Assembly: GCF_001295845.1 (NCBI RefSeq)
Contig: NZ_LJIC01000016.1
Span: forward strand, 1-64,000
From: Rhodopseudomonas sp. AAP120
Lineage (GTDB): Bacteria > Pseudomonadota > Alphaproteobacteria > Rhizobiales > Xanthobacteraceae
Direction: 5' to 3'
Length of the DNA: 64,000 nt
The notes below the pieces were generated by a model. It did no database searches. It saw only the letters and a program-made list of their open reading frames with translations, and had not been told where the DNA came from. Of this stretch, positions 16,631 through 25,555 are shown piece by piece. A program made the translations under genes and the position numbers. The first letter of the stretch is position 1. Every line of letters begins with the position of its first letter.

Positions 16631-17908
16631 ATGACCAAGGCGCTCGACGGCGTTCGCATTCTCGACTTCACCCACGTTCAGTCCGGGCCGACCTGCACGC
16701 AGTTGCTGGCGTGGTTCGGCGCCGACGTCATCAAGGTGGAACGGCCGGGCACCGGCGACATCACCCGCGGTCAGCTGCAGGACATCCCGAAGGTGGACAG
16801 CCTGTATTTCACCATGCTGAACCACAACAAGCGCTCGATCACGCTCGACACCAAGAACCCGAAGGGCAAGGAAGTCCTCACCGCGCTGATCCGCACTTGC
16901 GACGTGCTGGTGGAGAACTTCGGCCCCGGCGTGCTGGACCGTATGGGCTTCACCTGGGAGAAGATCCAGGAGATCAACCCGCGCATGATCGTCGCGTCGA
17001 TCAAGGGGTTCGGTCCGGGCCCGTATGAAGACTGCAAGGTCTACGAGAACGTCGCGCAGTGCACCGGCGGCGCCGCCTCGACGACCGGCTTCCGTGACGG
17101 CCCGCCGCTGGTCACGGGCGCGCAGATCGGTGATAGCGGCACCGGCCTGCATCTTGCGCTCGGTATCGTCACCGCGCTGTATCAGCGTCAGCACACCGGC
17201 CGCGGCCAGCGCGTCACCGCTGCAATGCAGGACGGCGTGCTCAATTTGTCGCGCGTCAAGCTGCGCGATCAGCAGCGCCTCGCCCACGGCCCGCTCAAGG
17301 AATACAGCCAGTTCGGCGAAGGCATCCCGTTCGGCGACGCGGTGCCGCGCGCCGGCAACGATTCCGGCGGCGGTCAGCCCGGCCGCATCCTCAAGTGCAA
17401 GGGCTGGGAGACCGACCCGAACGCCTACATCTACTTCATCACCCAGGCGCCGGTGTGGGAGAAGATCTGCGACGTGATCGGCGAAACCGGCTGGAAGACC
17501 CACCCGGACTACGCGACGCCGCCGGCCCGGCTGTCCCGGCTCAACGAGATCTTCGCACGCATCGAACAGTGGACGATGACCAAGACCAAGTTCGAGGCGA
17601 TGGAGATCCTCAACCAGGACGACATCCCGTGCGGGCCGATCCTGTCGATGAAGGAACTGGCAGAAGATCAGTCGCTGCGCGCCACCGGCACGGTGGTCGA
17701 GGTCGATCACCCGACCCGCGGCAAGTATCTGTCGGTCGGCAACCCGATCAAGCTGTCGGACTCGCCGACCGAGGTGAAGCGCTCGCCGCTGCTCGGCGAG
17801 CACACCGACGAAATCCTGCGCGACGTGCTCGGCTTCAGCGACGCCCACGTCGCCGAAATTCACGAGTCCGGCGCCACCACCCCACCGCGCAAGCAGGCAG
17901 CCGAGTAG
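16631..17908 (+). CDS. frc: Formyl-CoA:oxalate CoA-transferase
   Basis: A 425-residue class III (CaiB/BaiF) CoA-transferase, the length of known formyl-CoA transferases. It moves CoA from formyl-CoA to oxalate, which feeds oxalyl-CoA decarboxylase. The start [33 protein letters not shown] and [14 protein letters not shown] are family signatures. The catalytic Asp is D168 in [10 protein letters not shown], equivalent to Asp169 of the Oxalobacter and E. coli enzymes. The glycine loop is SGGGQPG near residue 246. Oxalyl-CoA decarboxylase itself is not in the window. An oxalate/formate-type transporter follows downstream. Confidence 0.92.
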   Translation: MTKALDGVRILDFTHVQSGPTCTQLLAWFGADVIKVERPGTGDITRGQLQDIPKVDSLYFTMLNHNKRSITLDTKNPKGKEVLTALIRTCDVLVENFGPGVLDRMGFTWEKIQEINPRMIVASIKGFGPGPYEDCKVYENVAQCTGGAASTTGFRDGPPLVTGAQIGDSGTGLHLALGIVTALYQRQHTGRGQRVTAAMQDGVLNLSRVKLRDQQRLAHGPLKEYSQFGEGIPFGDAVPRAGNDSGGGQPGRILKCKGWETDPNAYIYFITQAPVWEKICDVIGETGWKTHPDYATPPARLSRLNEIFARIEQWTMTKTKFEAMEILNQDDIPCGPILSMKELAEDQSLRATGTVVEVDHPTRGKYLSVGNPIKLSDSPTEVKRSPLLGEHTDEILRDVLGFSDAHVAEIHESGATTPPRKQAAE

Positions 17909-17915
17909 TCAGCAC

Positions 17916-17947
17916 CTTACCGCGCTCGCGCCTGCGAGCGCGGTAAG
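17916..17947. terminator. Strong hairpin after frc
   Basis: A perfect 14-bp inverted repeat, CTTACCGCGCTCGC and GCGAGCGCGGTAAG, has a 4-nt loop and starts 7 bp after the frc stop codon. No T tract follows, so it may stabilise the frc message 3' end or slow polymerase rather than act as a full intrinsic terminator. Confidence 0.65.
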
Positions 17948-18083
17948 CATCTCCATCGGGGGTAACGCTCACGAACGTCAACACGTCTTGTCACTAATCT
18001 GTCCTTGCGCGCGGTCATTAGTATGATCACAATGTCGCGCGTTGGTAACGGCTCCCGTCAGAGGCGCCGGCCTCGGAGGAAAC

Positions 18084-19373
18084 ATGACAGACACTGTGCA
18101 TGCCGTGACGGCCGCGCAAACGCGGCGCGTGAGTGAAAGCTATCGCTGGACGCAGCTCGCCATCGGCGTCGGCGCGATGGTGATGATCGCCAACTATCAA
18201 TACGGCTGGACGTTCTTCGTCCCCGACATACAGAAGACCTTCGGCTGGGACCGCGCATCGATCCAATGGGCATTCACCCTCTTCGTGTTGTTCGAGACCT
18301 GGCTAGTGCCGATCGAGGGCTGGTTCGTGGACAAATACGGGCCGCGGCCGGTCGTGCTGATCGGCGGCGTGCTGTGCGCGATCGGCTGGGTGATCAACGC
18401 TCATGCGACGACGCTGTCGGGCTACTATCTGGGGATGATCGTGGCTGGCATCGGCGCCGGCGGGGTCTACGGCACCTGCGTCGGCAATGCGCTGAAATGG
18501 TTTCCGGACAAGCGCGGACTGGCGGCGGGACTGACGGCCGCGGGCTTCGGTGCCGGCTCGGCGCTGACGGTGGCACCGATCCAGGCGATGATCCGGGATT
18601 CCGGCTTTCAGACTACTTTCATGTATTTCGGTCTTGGCCAGGGCATCGTGATCGTGTTCCTGTCGCTGCTGCTGCTCGCGCCGCGGCCCGGCCAAGTGCC
18701 GTCACCCGGCCACAACGCCAACGTAATCCAGACCCGGCGCGACTATCAGCCGACCGAAGTGCTACGCCAGCCGATCTTCTGGCTGATGTACTTCATGTTT
18801 GTGATCGTCGGCGCCGGCGGATTGATGATCACCGCCAACCTCAAGCCGATCGCGGCCGACTGGAAGATCGCCGATACGCCGGTGACGCTGATGGCGATGA
18901 CCATGACGGCGGTCACCTTTGCGGCGACGTTCGACCGCATCCTCAACGGCCTGACGCGGCCATTCTTCGGCTGGGTGTCGGACAAGATCGGCCGCGAGAA
19001 CACGATGTTCATCGCGTTCGGTCTCGAGGGTGTGGGCATCTATGCACTGTACATGTACGGCCACGATCCGGTGTGGTTCGTGCTGCTGTCGGGCCTGGTG
19101 TTCTTCGCCTGGGGCGAGATCTACTCGCTGTTCCCGTCGACTTGCACCGACACGTTCGGCAACAAGTTCGCCACCACCAATGCGGGCCTGCTCTACACCG
19201 CCAAGGGCACCGCGGCGCTGCTGGTGCCGGCCGCCAACTTGCTGCAACAATCCACCAGCAGTTGGGACGGCGTGTTTCTGATCGCGGCGGGCGCCAACAT
19301 TCTGGCGTCGCTGCTCGCTCTATTCGTGCTGAAGCCGTGGCGGCGAACCGTCGTGGCCAACAGCATGGCATGA
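18084..19373 (+). CDS. MFS transporter, oxalate/formate antiporter (OFA) type
   Basis: A 429-residue major facilitator with about 12 membrane helices. The ATG at 18084 follows GGAGGA closely. TM1 carries YQYGWTFFVPDIQKTFGWDRASIQWAFT and the loop 2-3 motif is GWFVDKYGPRPV, both typical of the OxlT/OFA group. K374 in the LLYTAKGTAALLVP helix corresponds in position to the conserved lysine that binds dicarboxylate in OxlT (by recall, not alignment). Its place after frc supports oxalate or a related acid as substrate. A 175-bp gap with a hairpin separates it from frc, so it may have its own promoter. Confidence 0.8.
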   Translation: MTDTVHAVTAAQTRRVSESYRWTQLAIGVGAMVMIANYQYGWTFFVPDIQKTFGWDRASIQWAFTLFVLFETWLVPIEGWFVDKYGPRPVVLIGGVLCAIGWVINAHATTLSGYYLGMIVAGIGAGGVYGTCVGNALKWFPDKRGLAAGLTAAGFGAGSALTVAPIQAMIRDSGFQTTFMYFGLGQGIVIVFLSLLLLAPRPGQVPSPGHNANVIQTRRDYQPTEVLRQPIFWLMYFMFVIVGAGGLMITANLKPIAADWKIADTPVTLMAMTMTAVTFAATFDRILNGLTRPFFGWVSDKIGRENTMFIAFGLEGVGIYALYMYGHDPVWFVLLSGLVFFAWGEIYSLFPSTCTDTFGNKFATTNAGLLYTAKGTAALLVPAANLLQQSTSSWDGVFLIAAGANILASLLALFVLKPWRRTVVANSMA

Positions 19374-19469
19374 CAAATCGCGGCGGCGCCACAGCGCCGC
19401 CGCCTGCTCTTCCTCCGGCGTGGCCGCTGCGGCCACGTCTTTGTTTGTCGTCAGTCTGATGGGAAATCG

Positions 19470-20444
19470 ATGAAAGTCTGTATCTATGGCGCCGGCGCGA
19501 TCGGCGGTTATCTCGGCGTCCAGCTCGCGCAGTCCGGCGCCGATGTCAGCCTGGTGGCGCGCGGCGCGCATCTGGCGGCGATGAAAGATAAGGGCCTCAA
19601 GCTGCTGATCGGCGACGAGGAACGCGTCGTCAAGGTCAAGGCCACCGACACGCCGTCCAAACTCGGCGTGCAGGACTTCATCATCATCTGCCTCAAGGCG
19701 CATTCGATCACCGGCGCGATCGACGCGATGAAGCCGCTGCTCGGGTCGCACACCCGCATCGTCACCGCGGTCAACGGCGTGCCGTATTGGTACTTCTACA
19801 AGCACGGCAATCAGTTCGAGGGCCGCACGCTGGAGAGCATCGACCCCGGAGCCCGGCAGTGGACCGAGCTCGGTCCGGAGCGCGGCATCGGCTGCATCGT
19901 CTATCCGGCGACCGAGCTGGAAGGCCCCGGCGTGATCCGCCACGTCTATGGTGACAAATTCCCGGTCGGCGAAGCCTCCGGCGAAACCACCACGGACGTG
20001 CAGAACCTGTCGAAGCTGCTCGAGGCCGCCGGCCTGAAGGCGCCGATCCTCGACCGCATCCGCGACGAGATCTGGCTGAAGCTGTGGGGCAACGTCTGCT
20101 TCAACCCGATCAGCGCGCTGACCCACGCCACGCTCGATGTGATCGCCTCCGACCCGGCGACGCGCGCGCTGGCCAAGGCGATGATGCTGGAAGCGCAGCA
20201 GATTGCCGAGACCTTCGGCATCAAGTTCCGCGTCGACGTCGAACGCCGCATCGAAGGCGCCCGCAAGGTCGGCGCGCACAAGACCTCGATGCTGCAGGAC
20301 CTCGAGCGTGGCCGCCCGATGGAGATTGATCCGCTGGTCACCGTGGTGCAGGAAATGGGCAAGATGACCGGCATTGCCACGCCGGCGATCGACGCGGTGC
20401 TCGGCCTGGTGATCCAGCGCGCCAAGGTGGCGGGGCTGTACTAA
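19470..20444 (+). CDS. 2-dehydropantoate 2-reductase family protein
   Basis: A 324-residue ApbA/PanE-type ketopantoate reductase. The Rossmann motif is GAGAIGGYLGVQLAQSGADVSLVARG at the N-terminus; the C-terminal helical domain has the conserved catalytic-Lys segment (DEIWLKLWGNVCFNPISALT) and the substrate-binding end KTSMLQDLERGRPMEIDPL. NADPH-dependent reduction of a 2-keto acid is the expected reaction. In this catabolic setting it may act on another 2-keto acid than ketopantoate; paralogues in such clusters often do. Confidence 0.85.
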   Translation: MKVCIYGAGAIGGYLGVQLAQSGADVSLVARGAHLAAMKDKGLKLLIGDEERVVKVKATDTPSKLGVQDFIIICLKAHSITGAIDAMKPLLGSHTRIVTAVNGVPYWYFYKHGNQFEGRTLESIDPGARQWTELGPERGIGCIVYPATELEGPGVIRHVYGDKFPVGEASGETTTDVQNLSKLLEAAGLKAPILDRIRDEIWLKLWGNVCFNPISALTHATLDVIASDPATRALAKAMMLEAQQIAETFGIKFRVDVERRIEGARKVGAHKTSMLQDLERGRPMEIDPLVTVVQEMGKMTGIATPAIDAVLGLVIQRAKVAGLY

Positions 20445-20465
20445 CCGAGCGCACTCCTAACCTTT

Positions 20466-20568
20466 GTCATTCCGGGGCGCGCGAAGCGCGAGCCCGGAAT
20501 CCATAACCACCGCCGGGAGTATGGATTCCGGGCCTGCGCCCCGAAGACGGGGCGCATCCCGGAATGAC
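20466..20568. repeat. Palindromic intergenic repeat, family B, paired unit
   Basis: The first half is GTCATTCCGGGGCGCGCGAAG to CCCGGAATCCATA; the second is TATGGATTCCGGGCC to CATCCCGGAATGAC. It is a double hairpin symmetrical about 20517. It directly precedes a family A unit; together they fill most of 20445-20757, where I see no gene. Confidence 0.88.
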
Positions 20569-20599
20569 AACGTCGGCGGCAATACATCCACCTCTCGCT

Positions 20600-20716
20600 G
20601 TCATTGCGAGCGCAACGAAGGAATCCAGGAGCACCGAGCACGGGGCTGGATTGCTTCGTCGTGGAGCCTGTACTCGGACGGCGCGAAGCGCCGATCCGGG
20701 TGCTCCTCGCAATGAC
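20600..20716. repeat. Palindromic intergenic repeat, family A, copy 3
   Basis: GTCATTGCGAGCGCAACGAAG, CAGGAGCACCGAG, then CTGGATTGCTTCGTCG and a GC-rich insert, ending in CTCGCAATGAC. It is longer than the other family A copies because of about 40 extra bases in the right half (TGGAGCCTGTACTCGGACGG and following). It ends 28 bp before the ribosome site of the next gene. Confidence 0.8.
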
Positions 20717-20757
20717 GGGTGGAGAAGTCTCGTTCAAATTCATCAAGGAGATACGCC

Positions 20758-21543
20758 GTGACCAAATGGGTTCGCTTCCGCGCCAAGGGCGCGATCGGGT
20801 TCGGCACGATTGCGCATTCGGATATCACCGTGCACGATGGCGACATGTTCGGCGCCAATAAGCCGACCGGTCAGACTTTGCAGCTCGGCGACGTCGAGTT
20901 GCTCAGCCCCTGCGCGCCCGGCAAGATCATCGGGCTGTGGAATAATTTTCGCGCGCTGGCGGCCAAGCTCAATCAATCGATCCCGCCGGAGCCGCTGTAC
21001 TTTCTCAAGGCGACCACCAGTGTCGCGGCGCACGGCGCGGTGGTGAGTCGCCCAGCGTCCTACGACGGCAAGGTGGTGTACGAAGGCGAGCTCGGCATCG
21101 TCATCGGCAAACGCAGCACGAACATCTCGGAAGCCGAAGCTGCGTCGCACATCTTTGGCTACACCTGCGTCAACGACATCACCGCAGCCGACATTCTCAA
21201 CCGCGATCCGAGCTTCCCGCAATGGGCTCGCGCCAAAAGCTTCGACGGCTTCGGTCCTTTCGGCCCGGCGATCGCCACCGGGTTCGATCCGCAGTCGCTG
21301 TCGATCCGGACGATCCTCAACGGCGCGGAGCGGCAGAACTACCCGGTCGCCGACATGATCTTCGCCCCGCACAAGCTGGTCAGCCTGCTGTCGCACGACA
21401 TGACGCTGGAGCCCGGCGATCTGATCTGCTGCGGCACCTCGGTCGGCGTCGGCGTGATGAAGGAAGCCAGCAACAGCGTCACCATCGCGATCGAAGGCAT
21501 CGGCGAGCTGCACAATGAATTCCGCCAGACGGTGAAAGGCTGA
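20758..21543 (+). CDS. Fumarylacetoacetate hydrolase (FAH) family protein
   Basis: A 261-residue FAH-fold enzyme. The start is the GTG at 20758, with AAGGAG 7 bp upstream; the frame runs back to 20719 but into the repeat. Family marks are GKIIGLWNNFRALAAKL, YEGELGIVIGK with the metal-binding acidic pair, the GYTCVNDITAADI segment, and KSFDGFGPFGP with the lid-side lysine. Mg2+-dependent C-C hydrolysis, keto-acid hydration or decarboxylation are possible reactions, and the exact one is not readable. It lies in the organic-acid cluster. Confidence 0.83.
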   Translation: MTKWVRFRAKGAIGFGTIAHSDITVHDGDMFGANKPTGQTLQLGDVELLSPCAPGKIIGLWNNFRALAAKLNQSIPPEPLYFLKATTSVAAHGAVVSRPASYDGKVVYEGELGIVIGKRSTNISEAEAASHIFGYTCVNDITAADILNRDPSFPQWARAKSFDGFGPFGPAIATGFDPQSLSIRTILNGAERQNYPVADMIFAPHKLVSLLSHDMTLEPGDLICCGTSVGVGVMKEASNSVTIAIEGIGELHNEFRQTVKG

Positions 21544-21588
21544 CGCCGACTCGCGCGTCCTGACGCGCGACTACCTCGCCCCAAGCAC

Positions 21589-21686
21589 GTCATTCCGGGG
21601 CGCGCGCAGCGCGAACCCGGAATCCAGACGTTGTTGCGCACGTCGAGATTCCGGGTTCGCTCGCTTCGCGAGCGCCCCGGAATGAC
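21589..21686. repeat. Palindromic intergenic repeat, family B, paired unit
   Basis: GTCATTCCGGGGCGCGCGCAG to ACCCGGAATCCAG is followed by GAGATTCCGGGTTCGCTCGC to CGCCCCGGAATGAC. It has the same double-hairpin layout as 20466-20568. It lies in the 281-bp gap before the nitronate-monooxygenase-like gene. Confidence 0.88.
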
Positions 21687-21779
21687 CCGCGGTGGGGCAG
21701 TGCGTCTCGCGGAGAGACCGTGCCCTGCTCCGCATTGGACATTTCGCGCTCGCTTCGGCATCCTGCGCCCGCACCATAA

Positions 21780-22820
<1,041 letters not shown>

Positions 22821-22853
22821 ACGCCGGCGAGCGCCCACACGGGAAGCAGCCAG

Positions 22854-23822
22854 ATGAAGGCCTATGTCTATGGCGCCAATGGCGCCGCCGTCACCGACGT
22901 CGACAAGCCGGCTCCGACCGGACCGCAGGTGTTGATCCGGGTCCGCGCCTGCGGCCTCAATCGCGCCGATCTGGGCATGACCAAAGGCCATGCCCACGGT
23001 GCGGCCGGCGGCGTCGGCACCGTGCTGGGGATGGAATGGGCCGGCGAGATCGAAGCGGTCGGCGACGAGGCCTATGGCTGCAAGGTGGGCGATCGGGTGA
23101 TGGGCTCCGGCGCCGCGGCATTCGGCGAGTACACCCTCGCCGACCACGGCCGGTTGTTTCCGATTCCTGACAGCATCAGCTTCGAAGAGGCCGCCACCCT
23201 CCCCGTTGCCCTGACCACGATGCACAATGCGCTGATCGCGGTCGGCAAGCTGCGCGCCGGACAGTCGGTGTTGATCCAGGGCGCCAGCTCCGGCGTGGGG
23301 CTGATGGCGCTGCAGATCGCCAAGCTCAAAGGCGCCAAGCTGGTGATCGGCTCGTCGACCGACAAAAGCCGCCGCGATCGGCTGGCCGAGTTCGGCGCCG
23401 ACCTCGCGATCGATACGTCTGGAGCCGGCTGGGTCGATCAAGTGCTCGCAGCCACCGGCGGCGCAGGCGTCGATCTCGTTATCGACCAGATCTCCGGCAC
23501 CATCGCCAACCAGACTCTTGCAGCCACGCGTGTGCTCGGCCGCATCGTCAATGTCGGCCGGCTCGGCGGCACACATGCCGACTTCAACTTCGACCTGCAC
23601 GCGGCGCGCCGGATCGACTACGTCGGCGTCACCTTCCGGTCACGCAGCATCGAGGAAATCCGCGAGATCTTCCGGCAAGTGCGCGGAGATATCTGGCCCG
23701 CCGTCGAAAACCGCAAACTGCAATTGCCGATCGACCGTGTGTTCCCCTTCGCCGAGATCGACAAGGCGTTCGCCCACATGGAAGCCAACCGACATCTCGG
23801 CAAGATTGTCGTGACGCTGTAA
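22854..23822 (+). CDS. NADPH:quinone reductase-like zinc-independent MDR protein
   Basis: A 322-residue medium-chain dehydrogenase/reductase of the quinone oxidoreductase branch. The GroES-like N-terminal domain has ACGLNRADLGMTKG and GMEWAGEIEAVG, without the zinc-binding cysteines of alcohol dehydrogenases. The Rossmann motif is IQGASSGVGLMALQIAK. The C-terminus is FPFAEIDKAFAHMEANRHLGKIVV. It probably reduces quinones or conjugated enones with NADPH. It sits 33 bp after the nitronate-monooxygenase-like gene and the two are probably co-transcribed. Confidence 0.85.
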   Translation: MKAYVYGANGAAVTDVDKPAPTGPQVLIRVRACGLNRADLGMTKGHAHGAAGGVGTVLGMEWAGEIEAVGDEAYGCKVGDRVMGSGAAAFGEYTLADHGRLFPIPDSISFEEAATLPVALTTMHNALIAVGKLRAGQSVLIQGASSGVGLMALQIAKLKGAKLVIGSSTDKSRRDRLAEFGADLAIDTSGAGWVDQVLAATGGAGVDLVIDQISGTIANQTLAATRVLGRIVNVGRLGGTHADFNFDLHAARRIDYVGVTFRSRSIEEIREIFRQVRGDIWPAVENRKLQLPIDRVFPFAEIDKAFAHMEANRHLGKIVVTL

Positions 23823-23954
23823 CGAGTTCCGCGACCACAACAGCGACGCCGAAAAACTAAGAATAGTTCGCAATAGCGCACCTCGCGCAATTGCGCGCGC
23901 ATTCTCGGATTCGTCGGCTTTTCTGTTCAGGACCGGGCTGCTAAACCCCGGCTC

Positions 23955-25334
23955 ATGAGTAACTACGCCAGCACCAAATCGCGTGTGGCTGCGGTGTCCG
24001 TGCTGGCAAGCGCCAGCATGGCCGCGGCGAAATTCGCCATCGGCATCGCCATCGGTTCGCTGGCGCTGATCTCCGAAGCTCTGCACAGTTCGATCGATCT
24101 CGTCGCAACGATTATCACCTGGTTCGTGGTCCGCATCTCGGACCGGCCGGCCGACGACGCGCATCACTACGGTCATGGCAAGATCGAAAGCCTGTCGGCG
24201 CTCGGCGTCATCGCGCTGTTGTATGTGCTGGCCGGCGGCATTCTGGTCGAGGCGACCGGACGGCTTCGCGAGGGCGCGCCGCCGCCGGCGTTTTCCTGGC
24301 TGGCGTTCGGCATCCTCGGCGTCGATATCGTGGTGAACTCGTGGCGGGCGTGGGCGCTGCATCGCACCGCGGTCGCGACCAAGAGCCAGGCGCTGGCGGC
24401 GGACGCGCTGCATTTCTCGTCCGACGTACTCGGATCGTTCGCGGTGATCGCCGGTCTGTCGCTGTCGGCGCTGGGCTTCGCCTGGGGCGACGCTGCGGCA
24501 GCGATCGGCGTCGCGGTGATGATCTCGATTCTCGGTCTGCGGCTCGGCCGTTCGACCATCCAGACGCTGCTCGATCGCGCCCCGGAGGGTGTTTCGGAAA
24601 AGGCGCGCGACGTGATCAGTTCGGTCCCCGGTGTGGTCGGTGTTGAGCGGCTGCGCGCCCGCATGGTCGGACCGACGCATTTCATCGACGCACTGGTCGA
24701 GGTCCCCCGCACCTATCCGATCGATCGCATCGACGAGATCAAGCGCCGCGCCGACGACGCCCTGAAGCAGGTTTTCGAAGACGCCGACCTCACCTTCACG
24801 GCGATTCCCGTAGCCCGCGACAACGAGACGGTGCGCGAGCGCGTCATGGTGATCGCACGCAACTCCGGCCTCGCCATCCACCACGTCACCGTCCACGATC
24901 TCGGCTGCAAGATCACCGTCAGCATCGACCTGGAAGTCGACGGCAACATGCCGCTGATCGAGGCCCACGATATCGCACACGAACTCGAACGGCACATCCG
25001 CGCCGACTTCGGCACGGACGTCGAGGTCGACACCCATATCGAGCCGCTCGAGCCGGAAATGCCGCACGGCTCCGACGCGGCGCCGCGCCGCACCGAGGAG
25101 ATCCGCTGCGCCCTGATCGAACTCGCCGGCGACGGCATGATCCATCACATCCACAATGTCCGAGTCCGCGACACCGAGGCGGGCGAGATCGTCAATTTCC
25201 ATTGCTACGCCGCCCCCTCGCTCAGCGTGATCTCGGTGCACGAGCATGTCGACGATATCGAACGGCGGCTGCGCCGCGCGTTCCCGACCGTGAAGCGCGT
25301 CATCAGTCATGCCGAGCCACCGAACGCCGAGTGA
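23955..25334 (+). CDS. Cation diffusion facilitator exporter with extended C-terminus
   Basis: A 459-residue CDF transporter; usual members have about 300. Six helices span about residues 10-200. The metal site has the paired motifs HSSID in TM2 and HFSSD in TM5, the HD/HD set of Zn2+/Cd2+ exporters, plus YGHGKIESL before TM3. The cytosolic part (about residues 210-459) appears to hold three successive ferredoxin-like units: one around PTHFIDALVEVP, one around CKITVSIDLEVDG, and one around HIHNVRVRDTEAGEI. A proton-coupled metal exporter is expected. The gene stands alone. Confidence 0.88.
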   Translation: MSNYASTKSRVAAVSVLASASMAAAKFAIGIAIGSLALISEALHSSIDLVATIITWFVVRISDRPADDAHHYGHGKIESLSALGVIALLYVLAGGILVEATGRLREGAPPPAFSWLAFGILGVDIVVNSWRAWALHRTAVATKSQALAADALHFSSDVLGSFAVIAGLSLSALGFAWGDAAAAIGVAVMISILGLRLGRSTIQTLLDRAPEGVSEKARDVISSVPGVVGVERLRARMVGPTHFIDALVEVPRTYPIDRIDEIKRRADDALKQVFEDADLTFTAIPVARDNETVRERVMVIARNSGLAIHHVTVHDLGCKITVSIDLEVDGNMPLIEAHDIAHELERHIRADFGTDVEVDTHIEPLEPEMPHGSDAAPRRTEEIRCALIELAGDGMIHHIHNVRVRDTEAGEIVNFHCYAAPSLSVISVHEHVDDIERRLRRAFPTVKRVISHAEPPNAE

Positions 25335-25555
25335 GCCGAACCTCCCGCCTGTGTGAACTACGAGTCTCGTTCTCGTTTCGGACTCATCCTCACACACAAA
25401 TGAGACTCCGATTCACCTTTGGATAAGAATTTATCCGACCGGCAGAATCGTTGACTCTCGACAGCCCCCGAAAAGTGGATTCAAATCAGCTATGATTCGA
25501 ACGACGAAAATGTCGCTCGAACGGGGTGCTGACGGACATTGGTGGGGGCCACAGT

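Noticed and set aside
11595-21686. CRISPR-like reading of the recurrent intergenic repeats
   Set aside because: The units are long, palindromic, irregularly spaced by whole genes, and there are no constant-length spacers or cas genes.
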